Source: Shinisaurus crocodilurus
Taxonomy: Eukaryota; Chordata; Lepidosauria; Squamata; Shinisauridae
Direction: 5' to 3'
Length of the DNA: 64,000 nucleotides
Assembly: GCA_021292165.1 (NCBI GenBank)
Contig: JAHFWL010000296.1
Span: 620,001-684,000 of the forward strand
Each line of letters begins with the position of its first letter. Within the stretch, counting starts at the first letter, position 1. Positions 10,691 through 22,495 of the stretch are shown piece after piece. The notes under the pieces are model-generated. The model worked only from the letters and a program-made list of their open reading frames with translations. It searched no databases and had not been told where the DNA came from. The translations under genes were made by a program, and so were the position numbers.

Positions 10691-12084
10691 ATCTATTACT
10701 GGCAGGAGAATTCAGTGGGAGAATGGGTGGAGGAGAGGATTAGACCTGTCACAAGTGAAAGGCTGTAGCAGCCTCTTTTGGCCACACCTGGCTGAGCTGT
10801 AGTCATTCCTTCCTGACTACCAACCCCGGTCTAGTCTACTTGACTCAAATCCTGTTCACATCTGCTCAGAAACCAGCCTCACTGAGTCAGTGGGGTCAGA
10901 TCTCAGGGAAGTGTCTTTAGGATCACAGCCTAGAAATTCTCAAGGTGCTAAGGAGTGATCGCTCTGCCTCTTTCTGTGGCACGCTTCACTTCCAATCCCT
11001 CTCCCGGCATTTACTTCTACATACACTATGCCTGTGGCCATATGGTGCAGCCTTCTTTGAAACTCATGCTATGCATTGCAATGACTGTAGTGATCACATG
11101 CTGTAGTTCAGACTGCAGGTGGGCGGATCTCCTAAGTATGAATGCTCCCCGCATGTAAAAGGATTGTTTAATGCAGTGTAGTGCCACATCAAGGTCAGAG
11201 CTATGCTAAACTTTTCTCCCTGCTATACTACTGTAGTACACAGTCTACATAAAGGCTTCAGTGCACATGGTTGCATCTATTTATTTTAAACATTTTTATA
11301 CTTCCCTTTTTCATATTAGACTTCAGAGCTGTGTGCAAAGCACATAACAACAACAAGAAGAACGCAATAAAATGCAGAGAAAACAGGAAAGCAATGGATA
11401 TTGCAGTTATCAGCCATATAAGACATGTACCTCTTCGGATGCTAACCAAGAAGTCAGAGTCAAAGATGGCATGGGAACAAGCAAAGGGGTTCACATTTAA
11501 TTTACAGAGAGTCCTTATTCACCTCCTGACCTGATTGCGGGTAGTGGTGAAACCCACGAATTGGTTGAGAGTTCTTTTTCATGTGGAATTCATGTTCTTC
11601 TGTTTGATCCGGAAACCACACTGCAATAGTGTGGACTCCCAGGTAAATGTGCTTAATCTGGGTAAGTATCAGTGGTTCCAAATTGGATTAAAACGGGGGG
11701 GGGGGAACACTCTACAAGTGGGGATATGCAAAGAATTGTGCATGAATGGAAGGACCACAAAAGGTCTCTCTATACTTTTACAACCTTATTTCCTACAGTG
11801 AAATATAACTATTTTTTACAGTGGCCCTGTAATACTCACAGTCCTCTAAAATGACAGCATGGGACAAAGATACTCCAGCTTTTGTAAATCAGGCGTTTCT
11901 TGCTTCAACTCACGGTGTCCGGCAGACAATGTCATGGCCACTTCTAATCCCCTTATATTCTTTACTACTGCAACGTGTCCTCCTGCCACTGGCTCCATTT
12001 TAACTGTTCCAGTATTTCATGAACATTGCCTGCCTTGACATACTTAGCAAAGATTTCAGATTAAGCGAAGAGCAGCAGCGAAGA

Positions 12085-13540
12085 CAAAAGTGAATAGGAT
12101 ATATCCAAGTCAGACAGCCGAGAGAATTAGTGCCAACTTCCAGATAGAGAACCGCACTAGTCACACACTTGGGCACACCAAATATAGCTCTTAGAAAGCA
12201 GGATTGAACCCCTTCAAGAGAGTCTTTAAGGCCAGGAAACCAGATAGGGGTTCCAAAAAGAATCTGTCAGATACTGTTTGGGCTTGAAAAACATGGGTAG
12301 CAGCTGGAATGAAATTCCTGCCTTTAGTAAAAAAAGAACCGTAATATAGCACCCAAATTTTGTTCAGTTTTAACCTTCGCACGTCTCGCCTGAACTCTCC
12401 AGTTTGTCGCCTCGTGAAACCCAATACCCACATATTTGTAGGAATCAACTTGATCAAGCCTGCTATTCTCCATGAAACAAGAGTATCTAACCTCTCTCCT
12501 TGCAAATACCATAAGTTTAGATTTGGAGGGGTTAATTGTTAAAAGATTTTTATTACAAAACCCAGCAAATCCAGATAGTAATTGCTTGAGACCTAGTCAT
12601 GTCTGCAAAATTAAAACGGCCTCATCATCTGCATAGAGGAGGATAGATATTCTTGTGGAGCACATCTTAGGAGGGTGGGAGGCTATTGACCATAGGTGAG
12701 TGGGAAGATCAGCCAGGTACAGATTGAATAAAGTGGGAGCAAGAACCCAGCCTTGTCTAACACCACGAGAGGAGAAAATCTCCTTAGAGAAATGGCCATA
12801 ATTACTACAGCCCACCTGGGCAGATGTGTTTTGATGTAGCGTACGGATTAGAAACAATAACCTCCTATCAATAGAGAGCTGTTCCAGGTTGCTTCAAAGG
12901 AGGTCACGGGATATAGTATCAAAAGCAGACTTTAGATAAATAAAAGCAGTGAATAATTTGCCTCCTTTTGGGATGGAGTATTTGTGTATTAAATGGGACA
13001 GAACCAAAAAATGATCAAAAGGAGAGTGGCCAGATAAAAACCCAATTTGCTCCTCCCCTAAGATATCATGGTCATTGATCCAGGCTTTCAATTTAAGGCA
13101 CAAATCATTTGCATAAACCTTCCCCATTATAGAAAGCAAACTTATAGGCCGATAACTATTTGGGTCATCTTTGGGCCCTTTGTTATGTATTGCTTTGATA
13201 AAAGCCTTTAGCCAGACCCCAGGGATTACACCAGATTTGTTTATTAGGGAGAAAAGAGTAGCTAATAGAGGGGCCCACCAACTGAAGTTACACTTCAAAA
13301 GCTCAGTCAGAATACCAGCAGGTCCCGGAGCCTTGCCTGGTTTTAGTTGGAGTAACAGTTCCTCTACACTGCTAGACTCAACTGAAGGCCATTCAGGGAT
13401 GTCAGATGTTAAATGAGGGGTGGAGTTCGAAACAAAAGAATTGGGGTGATTAAAAATCGAACGAAAATGATCTTCCCAAACAGTAGCTGGGATATGACAA
13501 TCAGGAGATCCAGCACTATGACTTAAATTGATAACCAGGC
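12085..13540 (-). mobile_element. Non-LTR retrotransposon RT fragment, copy A (minus strand)
   Basis: Minus-strand frames at 12894-13298, 12597-12857, 12324-12512 and 12191-12505 together cover the RT fingers, palm (a 'YADDEAVL' box) and C-terminal part of a LINE. They match 43604-44834 over the whole length. It has more frame breaks than the other copy. The LINE clade cannot be fixed by eye. Upstream (13540 to 13830) it shares the leader DNA of the duplicated block. Confidence 0.8.
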
Positions 13541-13830
13541 CTGACCCTGCTTAGCTTCCCACACTCAGACAAGCTGAACCAGCATAAGCCACAGACCTGC
13601 AGCCAAACTCTCATGGTTGTTTTGTTGCGGGGGCTCCTCAATCTTCAAGCCTCCTCCTTATATAGCTCCAGTTAGCTTGGCCCAGCTGGTGCTGCAGCCA
13701 ATCATTTGAAAAGCAAGGGAGGCTGTGGCTGAAGTACTGGTCTGCACTGACTTCCAGTGGGTGGAAGTCAGTTGAGCCCCCAGGGAGTGGAGATATTTTA
13801 TTCAGAGGAGAAGACAATAATCAATGGGTT

Positions 13831-14560
13831 GTTGGAGGGAACGAAAAACAAAGGGTAGGTGATTTGGGAAGGGCTGTGGTTTAGAAGGGTAGAGTTCCTT
13901 TTTGTTTGTGTGTTGTTTTTTAAACTAAGAGATAAGCTGGACTCTCAAACCTGGGATGATTCTATTTCTGAGCTTTAGTTTATGAGTTTCTCTGTAAGAC
14001 CTAAAAACCCGAGTCTACGCTGGGCCCAAACAGAAGCTAGCCTTCACTTTTTTGTTCATAAAGAGACTCTTCCGCTAGCTAGGCCTGCACAGTGGCTCTT
14101 GTCCATAGGAGGTATGGATTGCTTTCATTTCCCGTTTCTAGGCTTCGGTTTATCTAAATGTTGTATCTCTGTTTGAGCAAGGCTGCAAGAACTAAGTTCC
14201 TGCTGGATATCCCCCCCTGGGGTTTAGCTCCCAACTGTAAGTGTGCATAGGGTTACCCTTCTGAAACTTGGCTCCCTTCGCTGGGCCCTTGTTTTGGCTT
14301 CAGCTGATAATTTATGAGTTATAAATGTTTACCTGAGGTAATTATATATAATATTAAAAAAGATAAGTAAATAGCGCTAGATCCTTGGGTCTAGGGATGT
14401 GTGAGGATTTTGTGCGTGAATGGAATGACCCCCCAAACTCCGTCTTGCTTACTTCCTTCTCCGGCTCGACTTGCATTCTCCTGAGTCAAGCTGTGGAAGC
14501 GACCTCTGGGTTCCCAGTGGGCTGCTTTTTACATAGAAAATGCCGTAAGATGTGTCAAAA
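13831..14560. other. Unassigned segment between duplication blocks
   Basis: No gene or named repeat is recognised. It lies between the end of inverted arm A and a CR1-like tail, where a rearrangement breakpoint must lie. Confidence 0.5.
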
Positions 14561-14564
14561 GCAG

Positions 14565-14800
14565 CTGCAATCAATGGCAACTAGTCCTGATGGCTATATG
14601 CTACCTCCAGTATCAGAGGCAGTCTGCCTGCCTCTGTACAGCAGTTTCTGAGGAACACAACCAGGAAGGTGCTTTTTCACTTATGTCCTACTTGTGGGTT
14701 TCCAACAGGCAGCTGGTTGGGCATAGTGTGAAAACAATTCTGGACAATGCGGATACTTGGTCTGATACAGCAGTGCTCTTCATATGTTCTCATCTGGAGG
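14565..14800 (+). mobile_element. CR1-like LINE 3' tail fragment
   Basis: Contains 'tatatgctacctccagtatc' and 'ggtctgatacagcagtgctc', also found near 25925-26110 (forward) and, in part, reversed near 63310-63360. These are the 3' untranslated region of a CR1-related family. Confidence 0.6.
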
Positions 14801-14829
14801 ACATTAAGCTGGGGAAGGCTGGAGTAGAC

Positions 14830-15047
14830 TATACTCCATTTCATTCCAGCTGCTACCCATGTTTTTCAAGCCAAAATAGTATCTCAGATTCTTTTTGGAG
14901 CCCCTATCTGGTTTCCTGGCCTTAAAGGCTCTCTTGAAGGGGTTCAGTCCTACTTTCTAAGAGCTATATTTGGTGTGCCCAAGTGTGTGACTAGTGCGGT
15001 TCTCTATCTGGAAGTTGGCCTTAATTCTCCCGGCTGTCTGGCTTGGA
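14830..15047 (+). mobile_element. LINE RT C-terminal fragment, third copy (plus strand)
   Basis: This matches the LINE segment 44710-44880 plus 47175-47235 in the same orientation, and the minus-strand segment 12085-12330. It keeps one uninterrupted CTAGTGCG where the other plus-strand copy carries the hAT insertion. It joins L2 sequence abruptly at about 15048. Confidence 0.75.
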
Positions 15048-16735
15048 TATAGAGGCAGATTGGGGATGCTGCTGGAGTACCGCCCACCCTGCTGCCCAGC
15101 ATCCTCGCTGACCAAGCTGGCAGAAGTGGTCTCAGGTGTGTTGTTGGAGGAACCCAGGCCGGTGGTCCTGGGTGACTTTAATTTCCATCCTGAGGCTGCT
15201 TCTGGAGCTCCAGCTTGGGACATCCATGGGGCTGTCTCAGTTTATTATTGACCCAACACATGAAGCCGGGCATACCCTTGACGTGGTCTTTCCTTCAAGC
15301 TGTGAGATGGGTAGTCCGGAAAGGGGGGGGTCCAGGTAACCCCATTGTCATAGTCAGACCAGTTCCTGGTAAGGTTTGAACTCACGACATTACTTCCCTC
15401 CTGCAATGGTGGGGGACCCATTCAGATAGTTTGCCCAGGAGACTGATGGAATCCAAAGGATTTCTGAATGCTCTTGGGGATTTTCCATTGGATAGAGCTG
15501 AGCTGGTGATCCAGCTGAGGTTCTGGTCTTGCTGTGGAATGGTGAGATGTGGAGGTCTATCAAATTGATCATTCTGGCGTGCCCTCTCTGGCTCTGCAGA
15601 ACCCACTCTGCTACTTGGTATACTGGGGAGCTGCAGTCGATGAAACAGGCTGAATGTCAGCTAGAGTACAAATGGTGTAAGACTTGAAGCAAAGATAACC
15701 GAGCATGCTCTAGAGTGCATAATCATACCTATTGCACGGCAGTGTGGGCATCAAAGAAGTGTTACTTTGCTGCCTCCGTTGCATCCTCAAAGAGCCATCC
15801 AGTGGAGCTCTTTCGGGTGGTCTGGAGACTGTCAACACTCTCCCCGGTGAATGGGGCCCTGGCCCCCTCAAAGTCCCGTGGTGACATTTTTGCATCACAC
15901 TTTGAGGACAAAATCACTCATCTCCACAGTGAACTTGATGCGGTCATTAGTGCAGCTCCACTCAAGGTATCCGATGCCACCATCTGCCCAATTTTGTGGG
16001 ATCATTTTCAGTTGCTGCAGCGTGATGATGTGGACAAGGCAAGGTGCTTGCAACAATGCGACTGACCACGTGCCCTCTCAATCCTTGCCCCTCCAGGCTT
16101 ATATAAGCTAGCCGAGGGGGTTTGGCTGGGTGGGTCCAGGGTGGTAAAGGCATCTCTACAAGAAGTGGTTCTTGCTGTCCTTAAGGAGGCAGTAGTGCGA
16201 CCACTCCTGAACAAACCCACTCTGGACCCAACGTATTTGATAACTACCACCCAGTTGCAAATACCCCTTTCTTAGGGAAGGTTCTTGAGAGGGTTGTGGT
16301 GAAGCAACTGCAGTCACTATTGGAGGATACTGATTATCTAGACCCATTCTAGTCTGGATTTTAACCTGGTTATGGGACTGAATCAGCCTTGGTCACCCTG
16401 ATGAATGATCTTTATCGGGTGAAGGATAGTGGGGAGTGCGACCCCATTAAATTATACTTGATCTCTCAGCGGCTTTCAATACCATTGACCATGATATCCT
16501 CCTAGATTGTCTTTGCGGGTTCGGCAGTGGAGGCACTGTGTTACAGTGGTTCAGGTCCTACCAGCGGGGTCGATTTCAGAGAGTAAGATGGGGTGACTAT
16601 TCCTCGGAACCTTGGCAATTGTGCTACGGGGTTCCACAGGATACCATCTTGTCCCCAATGTTGTTTGACATCTATATGAAGCCGCTGAGAGTGGTCATTA
16701 GGGGATTTGGATCTAAGTGCCATCAGTACATGTTA
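15048..16735 (+). mobile_element. Degenerate L2 LINE (EN to RT), left duplicate
   Basis: Frames with breaks read an endonuclease segment ('RPVVLGDFNFHPEAA', then 'DPTHEAGHTLDVVF'), a linker, and RT ('LQWFRSYQRGRFQRV', 'GVPQDTILSPMLFDIYMKPL', 'CHQYM'). The YADD box is degraded. It matches 50848-52555 nearly base for base apart from small indels. The shared copy is part of the direct duplication rather than two independent insertions. Confidence 0.8.
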
Positions 16736-17725
16736 CGACAGATAATTCTGGGCGCTAGATTCCCTCTAACCCCACACTCTTATGAAAGGTTTTGGATCTT
16801 TGGCTGGGGTAAAACCTGCGCTGTTAGGGGGGGAAAGTGTGTGCTTTGCTCCTTTTACACTTAAACAAACCTACACACACAGAGAGAGACTCTAGAAACA
16901 AAAGGGTGGTTTTATTGAAGAAGAAATACAGGGAAGGTACAGCGTCTTACTTGTTGGTAAAGCAAACCTAGTGATGTCAGGCAGCAAAATATCCTTACTC
17001 TATCATTCAAACACACCCTGTATTCTGGAGAGGAGAAAGAGTCCCTTTTGCCCTGACAAGCCTGAACAGAAAAAAAAGGAGGGGTGGGGGAGATTCCCGC
17101 CTAGCAGGATAGAAAAGCAAAGTCCCAGCTACTACCTGTCTGCTGTGATGAGATTCCAGCTGTAGCCCCGGCGGAGGCGGGAGGGGTTTGCGCAGTCCGC
17201 ATTCCAAGGTGACCCCCTCACCTCTCTCCCGACACCCCTTGCTAAAACCTCTTGGTTCTTATAGTCTCCTTCCCACCTTTTTGGAGTAAAGAGAGCAGTG
17301 GGGGTGGTTTTTGCCCCACAGATGTCTTTAAACCCTGCTAACGACCTTACCCCTTTGTATTTTGATAGCTCCTGATGGGTGTACTTAGGAAAGCAAAGGT
17401 TTGGGTCTTCCTGCTGATGGGACTGTTTTTGGAGTAAGCTTCTGGTGGTATTCGCTCAGTGGGGGGCGGTTTGAGCCATATCTTTTCAGGAGAAATCCTC
17501 CTGTGTTTTAGGTGATATGCAATATTCAGGTCTTAATCAATGCAACCCTGCCACTCATTTGCCTATGCATGCCTCTAGGCTTCACTCTTCCATTCAAACC
17601 TTCAGTCCTGACCATTTGCCTTTTGCCCTCTGGAGAGGAGGGCAGGCTGCTTCTTTTACCCAAGGCTCCTTATGAAGGCTGTGGACTTCCTTTTGGAGGT
17701 ATATAGCCATAACCAAATGATCAGA
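16736..17725 (+). other. Duplicated unassigned segment (possible LTR-like sequence)
   Basis: The first part (to about 17130) is also present at 52560-52930. The rest, with 'ttgctaaaacctcttggttc' and 'ccacctttttggag', is found only here. No coding potential is seen. The composition and a block reading 'tggttttattgaagaagaaa' suggest a retroelement terminal repeat, but no ends or flanking duplication were found. Confidence 0.35.
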
Positions 17726-17729
17726 ACTA

Positions 17730-18647
17730 TATCTCATCTTAACATATGCTGATGACAAACAGCTCTATTAGAGTCTGTGCAAGTCCTGGATCAGTGTCTG
17801 AACTCAGTGTTGGGATAATGAGGGCCAATAAACTGAAGCTGGATCCTGGCAAGATGGAAGCCCTGTGGTGAGTGGTTCCCGAGTCCAGGAAATAGGCTCA
17901 TTGCCTGTTCTGGATGGGGCTGAACTCCCTTCGAAAGATCAGATTCATAGTCTGATCATTGTCTCTGGAGTGACTGTGGCGGTTCAGAGTGCCTTTTACC
18001 ATCTTCAACTGGTTCACCAGCTACGGCCTCTCCTGGACAGGGATAGCTTGGCCACAGTGATACAGGCACTAGTAACCTCAACATTCAATTACTGCAATGC
18101 ACTCTATGTGGCGCTGTCCTTAAGGCCTCTGGAAGCTGGAGCTAGTGCAGAATGCAGCAGCATGGCTGTTGTCGGGAGCTGCCCCTTTTCAGCATGCAAC
18201 TCCTTTGCTGAAAGAACTGCACTGGCTACCTGTTCACTACTGGGTCAGGTTTAAGGTTCTACTACTTGTGTTTAAAGCCCGAAACAACTTGGGACCAGGT
18301 TACCTGAGAGAGCACCTCTGGTAATACCAACCTGCTCGGCCGCTGAGGTCATCAGATGGCATGCTCCTGGTGGTTCCTCATGGACCATTGGCCCGACTGG
18401 AGTCCACCAGGAGAAGAGCCTTCACTGTGGCGGTTCCATTTGTGTGGAAGTCAAGCAGGCTTCGACATTATGCAGCTTTTGGCACCACCTGAAGACCTCC
18501 TTGTTCCGGGAAGCCTTCTCTGTTGTCCAACCACCATTGTAATTTTAATGTGTTTTCAATGTACTGTTTTTGTTTGTTTTATCTGTTATCTTTTTATTGT
18601 TCACCACTCCGGAATCTACTTAGATGTGCAGTGGTATAGAAATACTG

Positions 18648-18704
<57 letters not shown>

Positions 18705-18720
18705 TCTTGCTAAGTGAGGT
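17730..18720 (+). mobile_element. L2 LINE 3' part with (ATC)n tail
   Basis: Begins with 'acatatgctgatgac', the YADD codons of L2 RT. It continues through 'LKLDPGKMEAL'-type and 'STFNYCNALYVAL'-type segments and a C-terminal LINE region with 'ggaagccttctctgttgtcc', and ends in an (ATC)n run at 18646-18702. Several frameshifts are present. The poly-His/poly-Asp frames over the tail are artefacts. Confidence 0.75.
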
Positions 18721-19470
18721 CTGCCCACACAGCCACAGTCTTCTTTCTTGATGTGGCTCAGTACTTTATGGACACCATGCCGACCATAGGGCTGCCCCAC
18801 TATGTCATCTGCTCAACATATGTAGCAGGTCTCACTCTGGAGTTGGTTTCTCAGTCAGACAAGAAGATGGTGACTCGAAAGTGGAGGATTTAATATATCT
18901 ACCCTTTTGTCCTGGTTGGATCACTATCAGTTGAGGTTTAGATTTTCAGAGGCCATCCCCCTCCACAAGTGTGGTGGACTTCTTAGAATAGTCTGTTTGC
19001 AGACAGTTATGGATCCTAATGGCTTTCAGAGGGCTCTCTCTGACTGGCAATGCCTTCAAGCTAGAATGTGGCAGATGTGGAAATGAGATGCCTCTGCCTA
19101 AGATATTCCACCTGCTGCTGAAAAAAACACTGTGTCTCGCCAACTCTGGTTGCTTTGTCTGGCTTCTTTCCACAGACTTCAGACAACAGGGGAAGAGCCT
19201 CAGGGGAAGAACTGGAGGCTTGAAAGAGCTGTAGAGTATAGGACGGAAACAAAGCCTCAACGCTGGTGCCCTGTTTACACCATCTCCTCAACAGAGGCCA
19301 CAGGGAGACACTCCCAAACGCTTCCCAACTTATACCGAGTGAGACCTTTGGTCTGTCTAGATCACTGTTGTCTGCACTGAGTGGCAGGGGGCATCCAGGG
19401 AATCAAACAGGGGTCTTTCCCAGCCCCATCTGGAAATGGCAGGATTGCACCTGGAGCTTTTTGCATGCAA
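18721..19470. other. Unassigned segment
   Basis: No gene or repeat family is recognised. Overlapping short frames on both strands show no motifs. Confidence 0.5.
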
Positions 19471-19472
19471 AG

Positions 19473-20020
19473 GATCATAGAATCATAGAAAAGTAGAGTT
19501 GGAAGGGGCCTATAAGGCCATCGAGTCCAACCCCCTGCTCAATGCAGTAATCCAGGTCAAAGCATCCCTGACAGATGGCTGTCCAGCTGCACCTTGAATG
19601 TCTCCAGAGTGGGAGAGCTCACCACCTCCCTAGGTAGTTGGTTCCATTGTCGTATTGCTCTAACAGTCAGGAAATTTTTCCTGATGTTTAGGTGGAATCT
19701 GGGTTCCTGTAACGTGAGCCCATTATTCCGTGTCCTGCAAACTGGGATGATCGAGAAGAGATCCTGGCCCTCCTCTGTGTGACAACCCTTCAAGTACTCG
19801 AAGAGTGCTATCATATCTCCCCTCAGTCTCCTCTTCTGCAGGCTAAACATGCCCAGTTCTTTCAGTCTCTCCTCATAGGGCCTTGTTTCCAGTCCCTTAA
19901 TCATCCTTGTGGCCCTCCTCTGAACCCTCTCCAGTTTGTCTACAACCTTATTAAAGTGTGGTGCCCAGAACTGGATGCAGTACTCAAGATGAGGCCTAAC
20001 CAGTGCTGAGTAGAGGGAAT
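19473..20020 (-). mobile_element. CR1 LINE, 5'-truncated 3' end (minus strand)
   Basis: The plus strand opens with the reversed CR1 tail 'atcatagaatcatagaa', then the well-known 3' untranslated phrase 'gagtccaaccccctgctcaa'. The minus-strand frame at 19557-19904 codes the RT C-terminus ('[18 protein letters not shown]', '[19 protein letters not shown]'). It lies inside the left duplication block and has no counterpart at the same place in copy C. Confidence 0.9.
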
Positions 20021-20035
20021 GATCACTTCACACGA

Positions 20036-20450
20036 TTTGGAGCACCTCTGATATGAACCTACCCATATACTACGCTCATTATCTGAGGCACTCCACTGAG
20101 TGCCTCCTCGGAGGCATGTTCAGAATGCAGCAAAAAGGGGGAGACCTTTCTCAGCTTGTCGTTATGGTTTAGATTTGTGTGTGTGTGTTGTGTGTGCCTG
20201 AGTGTCTCTGTGTTATTATTTTTGTATGTAAATGGTTTTATTATGGTTGTATGTAAATGGTTTTATATATGTTTATCTGTTTATATGTTTTTAGGTAAAT
20301 GGTTGTTATGTAATGGAGCTTTGGAAACTGGGCAGTACTGAAATATATTAAGTGAAATAGTGAAATAAAATATTCCTACTGTCATAGGCTCTAACCAATA
20401 GGCCTTACTTACAGCAAGGCAATTTGCTGCAAAGCTGCAAAACTAGGGAT
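20036..20450 (+). repeat. Flank B: empty Ngaro site and upstream exon 2 flank
   Basis: Matches 53630-53840 joined directly to 61814-62009, so it is the pre-insertion form of the Ngaro target. The site reads 'gtatgtaaatggttttatat' here. It contains TG-rich and 'tatgtaaatgg' tandem motifs. No gene is present. Confidence 0.85.
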
Positions 20451-20582
20451 CACACCCGAGCTTCGGTCAAAGAATCTACTGAATGTGCCGCTAGACATTG
20501 CTACTGCAAGTTCTTCCCCTGTCAAAGCAGCACCATTGTGATTGGGAGATGCAATTACCTGCAACGTTGCTGTGTAAGGTGA
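20451..20582 (+). pseudogene. Beta-defensin mature exon, copy B, acceptor lost, seven cysteines
   Basis: The frame keeps the defensin cysteine pattern from TGT at 20484 to TGA at 20580-20582: C-x6-C-x4-C-x9-C-x5-CC, plus one extra Cys two residues before the second framework Cys. It shares STIVIG with the intact exon at 62155-62288. Sequence homologous to the polypyrimidine tract and acceptor is gone: the copy jumps from the ACACC at 62010-62014 (copy C numbering) to the ACACC at 62158-62162, a 148-bp deletion with 5-bp microhomology. No exon 1 is present upstream on this strand. The peptide frame itself has no stop or frameshift, so loss may be recent. A weak alternative acceptor (CCGAG at 20456-20460) is possible. 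Confidence 0.8.
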
Positions 20583-20870
20583 GGCCGAAGTCCCTCAAGG
20601 GAAATGTTGTAGAGAGTGGTTAGTGTCCTGCATGGGTTCTTTCCCATTCCCCAACAGGATCAGAAGCAGAATACACAATGCAAATAGGGAAATGTATGGA
20701 AATTCACATGCTTCAAAGAGGTTGAAGAATTCCAGTTTTCTCAGTGATGGATCACAATCCTTGATTTTTGTTCTTGTCTCTTTCCATTTACTGCAAACAA
20801 TAGGCAGCCTTCCCCACTCCTCTTACCTGAGACCAAAACTAAATATTATGGGAGATATGGCTGAAAAGAG
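20583..20870 (+). repeat. Downstream flank of defensin exon 2, copy B
   Basis: Matches 62289-62567 with few differences, starting with the same GTGAGGCC after the Arg codon. Similarity stops at about 20868. 20871-20997 holds nothing assignable. Confidence 0.85.
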
Positions 20871-20997
20871 CATCCGTTTCTCACATTCTCTGCCTGCTCC
20901 CGTAGCATGCAGAATCACTTAACCCATGACATGAAATCATCATGTCAATCATTTACCCTCCCAGACTCTAATTTGTTTCCAGAGGTAGTGGGTGTGG

Positions 20998-21088
20998 GTA
21001 CATCCTCTCCCTGACCTCCACAGGGTGGAGCATCAAGAAACCATGTTTCTTGATGCTCCACCCTGTGGAGGTCAGGGAGAGGATGTAC
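20998..21088. repeat. Perfect 44-bp inverted repeat with a 3-bp centre
   Basis: Left arm 20998-21041 and right arm 21045-21088 are exact reverse complements around CAT at 21042-21044. The arms begin GTACATCCTCTCCCTGACCT. There are no flanking duplications or terminal motifs typical of a transposon. It could form a hairpin or cruciform. Confidence 0.95.
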
Positions 21089-21249
21089 AATTCTTGTAAC
21101 TAACCATATCCATAACCATATTCACTCATTCACATCATGACTAGGGCTAGGGCATAGAGAGCAGTGTCCATGCTCCATTCCCTAATAACACATACTTGCT
21201 GCCCTTTGGATGTCTTTAGAAGCAACTCCAATAATCCCTGACCTTAGGC

Positions 21250-22495
21250 CTTGCTGGCTGGGGCAGAGGGTATTTGTAGCCTAACAGATCTGGAGATCAC
21301 CATGTTGCTTATCCTTCTCATATACCACCATGTCTTCAAAAAGGGCAAGAAGGAGGAACCAGTGAACTACAGACTAGTCAGTCTGACATCAATCCCTGGG
21401 AAAATTCTGGAGCAGATTATAAAGAAGTCATTCTGCAAGCATTTTGAAAACAATGCAGTGATTACTAGAAGCCAGCATGGATTTATCAAGAACAAATCCT
21501 GCCAGACCAATTTGATCTCAGTTTTAGATCGGGTAAGCTCCCTTGTGGACTGTGGAATGCTGTGGGCATAACATATCTTGACTTCAGCAAAGCTTTCGAC
21601 AAACTGCCTCATAATATTCTGATTAGCAAGCTAGTTAAAAGTGGGCTAGATGGAACAACTATCAGGTGGATCCACAGCTGGCTACAGAATCAGACTCAAA
21701 GAGTGCTTATCAATGGTACCTTCTCAAACTGGGGAGAGGTAACGACCGGGTTGCCACAGGTCTCGGTCCTGGGCCCACTGCTCTTCAACATTTTTATGAA
21801 TGACTTGGATGAGGAGGTGCAGGGAATGCTCATCAAATTTGTAGATTACACAAAATTGGGTAGAACAGCGAATACTCTGCTAGACAGAAACAAAATTCAA
21901 AGTGATCTCGATAGGCTGGAGAGCTGGGCTGAAAGCAGCAGAAAGAAATTTAATCAGGATAAATGCCGAGTGCTGCACCTAGGAAAAAGAAATCAAATGC
22001 ACAGTTACAGGATGCGGGTACTTGGCTCAACAATACTAAAAGTGAGAAGGATCTTGGAATTGTGGTAGATCACAACCTGAATATGAGCCAGCAGTGTGAT
22101 GTGGCTGCAAAGAAGGCAAATGCTATTTTGGACTGCATTTATAGAAGTATAGCTTCCAAATCGCGTGAAGTGATAATTCCCATTTACTCAGCACTGGCTA
22201 GGCCTCATCTAGAGTACTGCATCCAGTTCTGGGCACCACACTTTAGGAAGGATGTAGACAAACTGGAGAAGGTTCAGAGGAGGGCAACAAAGATGACCAG
22301 GGGGCTGGAAACAAAACCCTATGAGGAGAGATTGAAAGAACTGCGCATGTTTAACCTTCAGAAGAGAAGACTGAGGGGAGATATAGCACTCTTCAAGTAC
22401 TGTCACACAGAGGAGGGCCAGGATCTCTTCTTGATCATCCCAGATTGCAGAACACAGAGTAATGGGGTCAAGCAGGTGAAACTGCTGCAATAACC
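21250..22495 (+). mobile_element. Degenerate CR1 LINE (RT), plus strand
   Basis: Frames at 21251-21571, 21562-22068 and 21963-22493 cover a CR1 RT: 'SLTSIPGKILEQII', 'SQHGFIKNKSCQTNL', 'YLDFSKAFDK' (motif A, Asp intact), 'VLGPLLFNIFMNDLDEE', then 'KFVDYTKLG', where the expected FADDTKLG catalytic pair is changed to Val-Asp-Tyr. The C-terminal '[11 protein letters not shown]' follows. Two frame changes occur at about 21560 and 21990. It ends before the CR1 3' tail. Confidence 0.9.

Larger units (their letters stand above)
9640..13830 (-). repeat. Arm A: inverted copy of the 43200-49770 block, carrying defensin exon 1
   Basis: Read on the minus strand, this block matches the plus strand of about 43200-49770, in the same order: a promoter-like CTCCTTATATAGCTC region near 13655, LINE RT sequence, the LINE tail, intergenic DNA, defensin exon 1, and intron sequence to about 9640. 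It lacks the hAT (44880-47174) and mariner-type (47295-47468) insertions found in the other arm. The two arms are separated by about 29 kb and point in opposite directions. Edges were set by eye where similarity stops. Confidence 0.85.

Noticed and set aside
18356..18800. Frames with long His or Asp runs
   Set aside because: They are translations of the (ATC)n tail of an L2 element.
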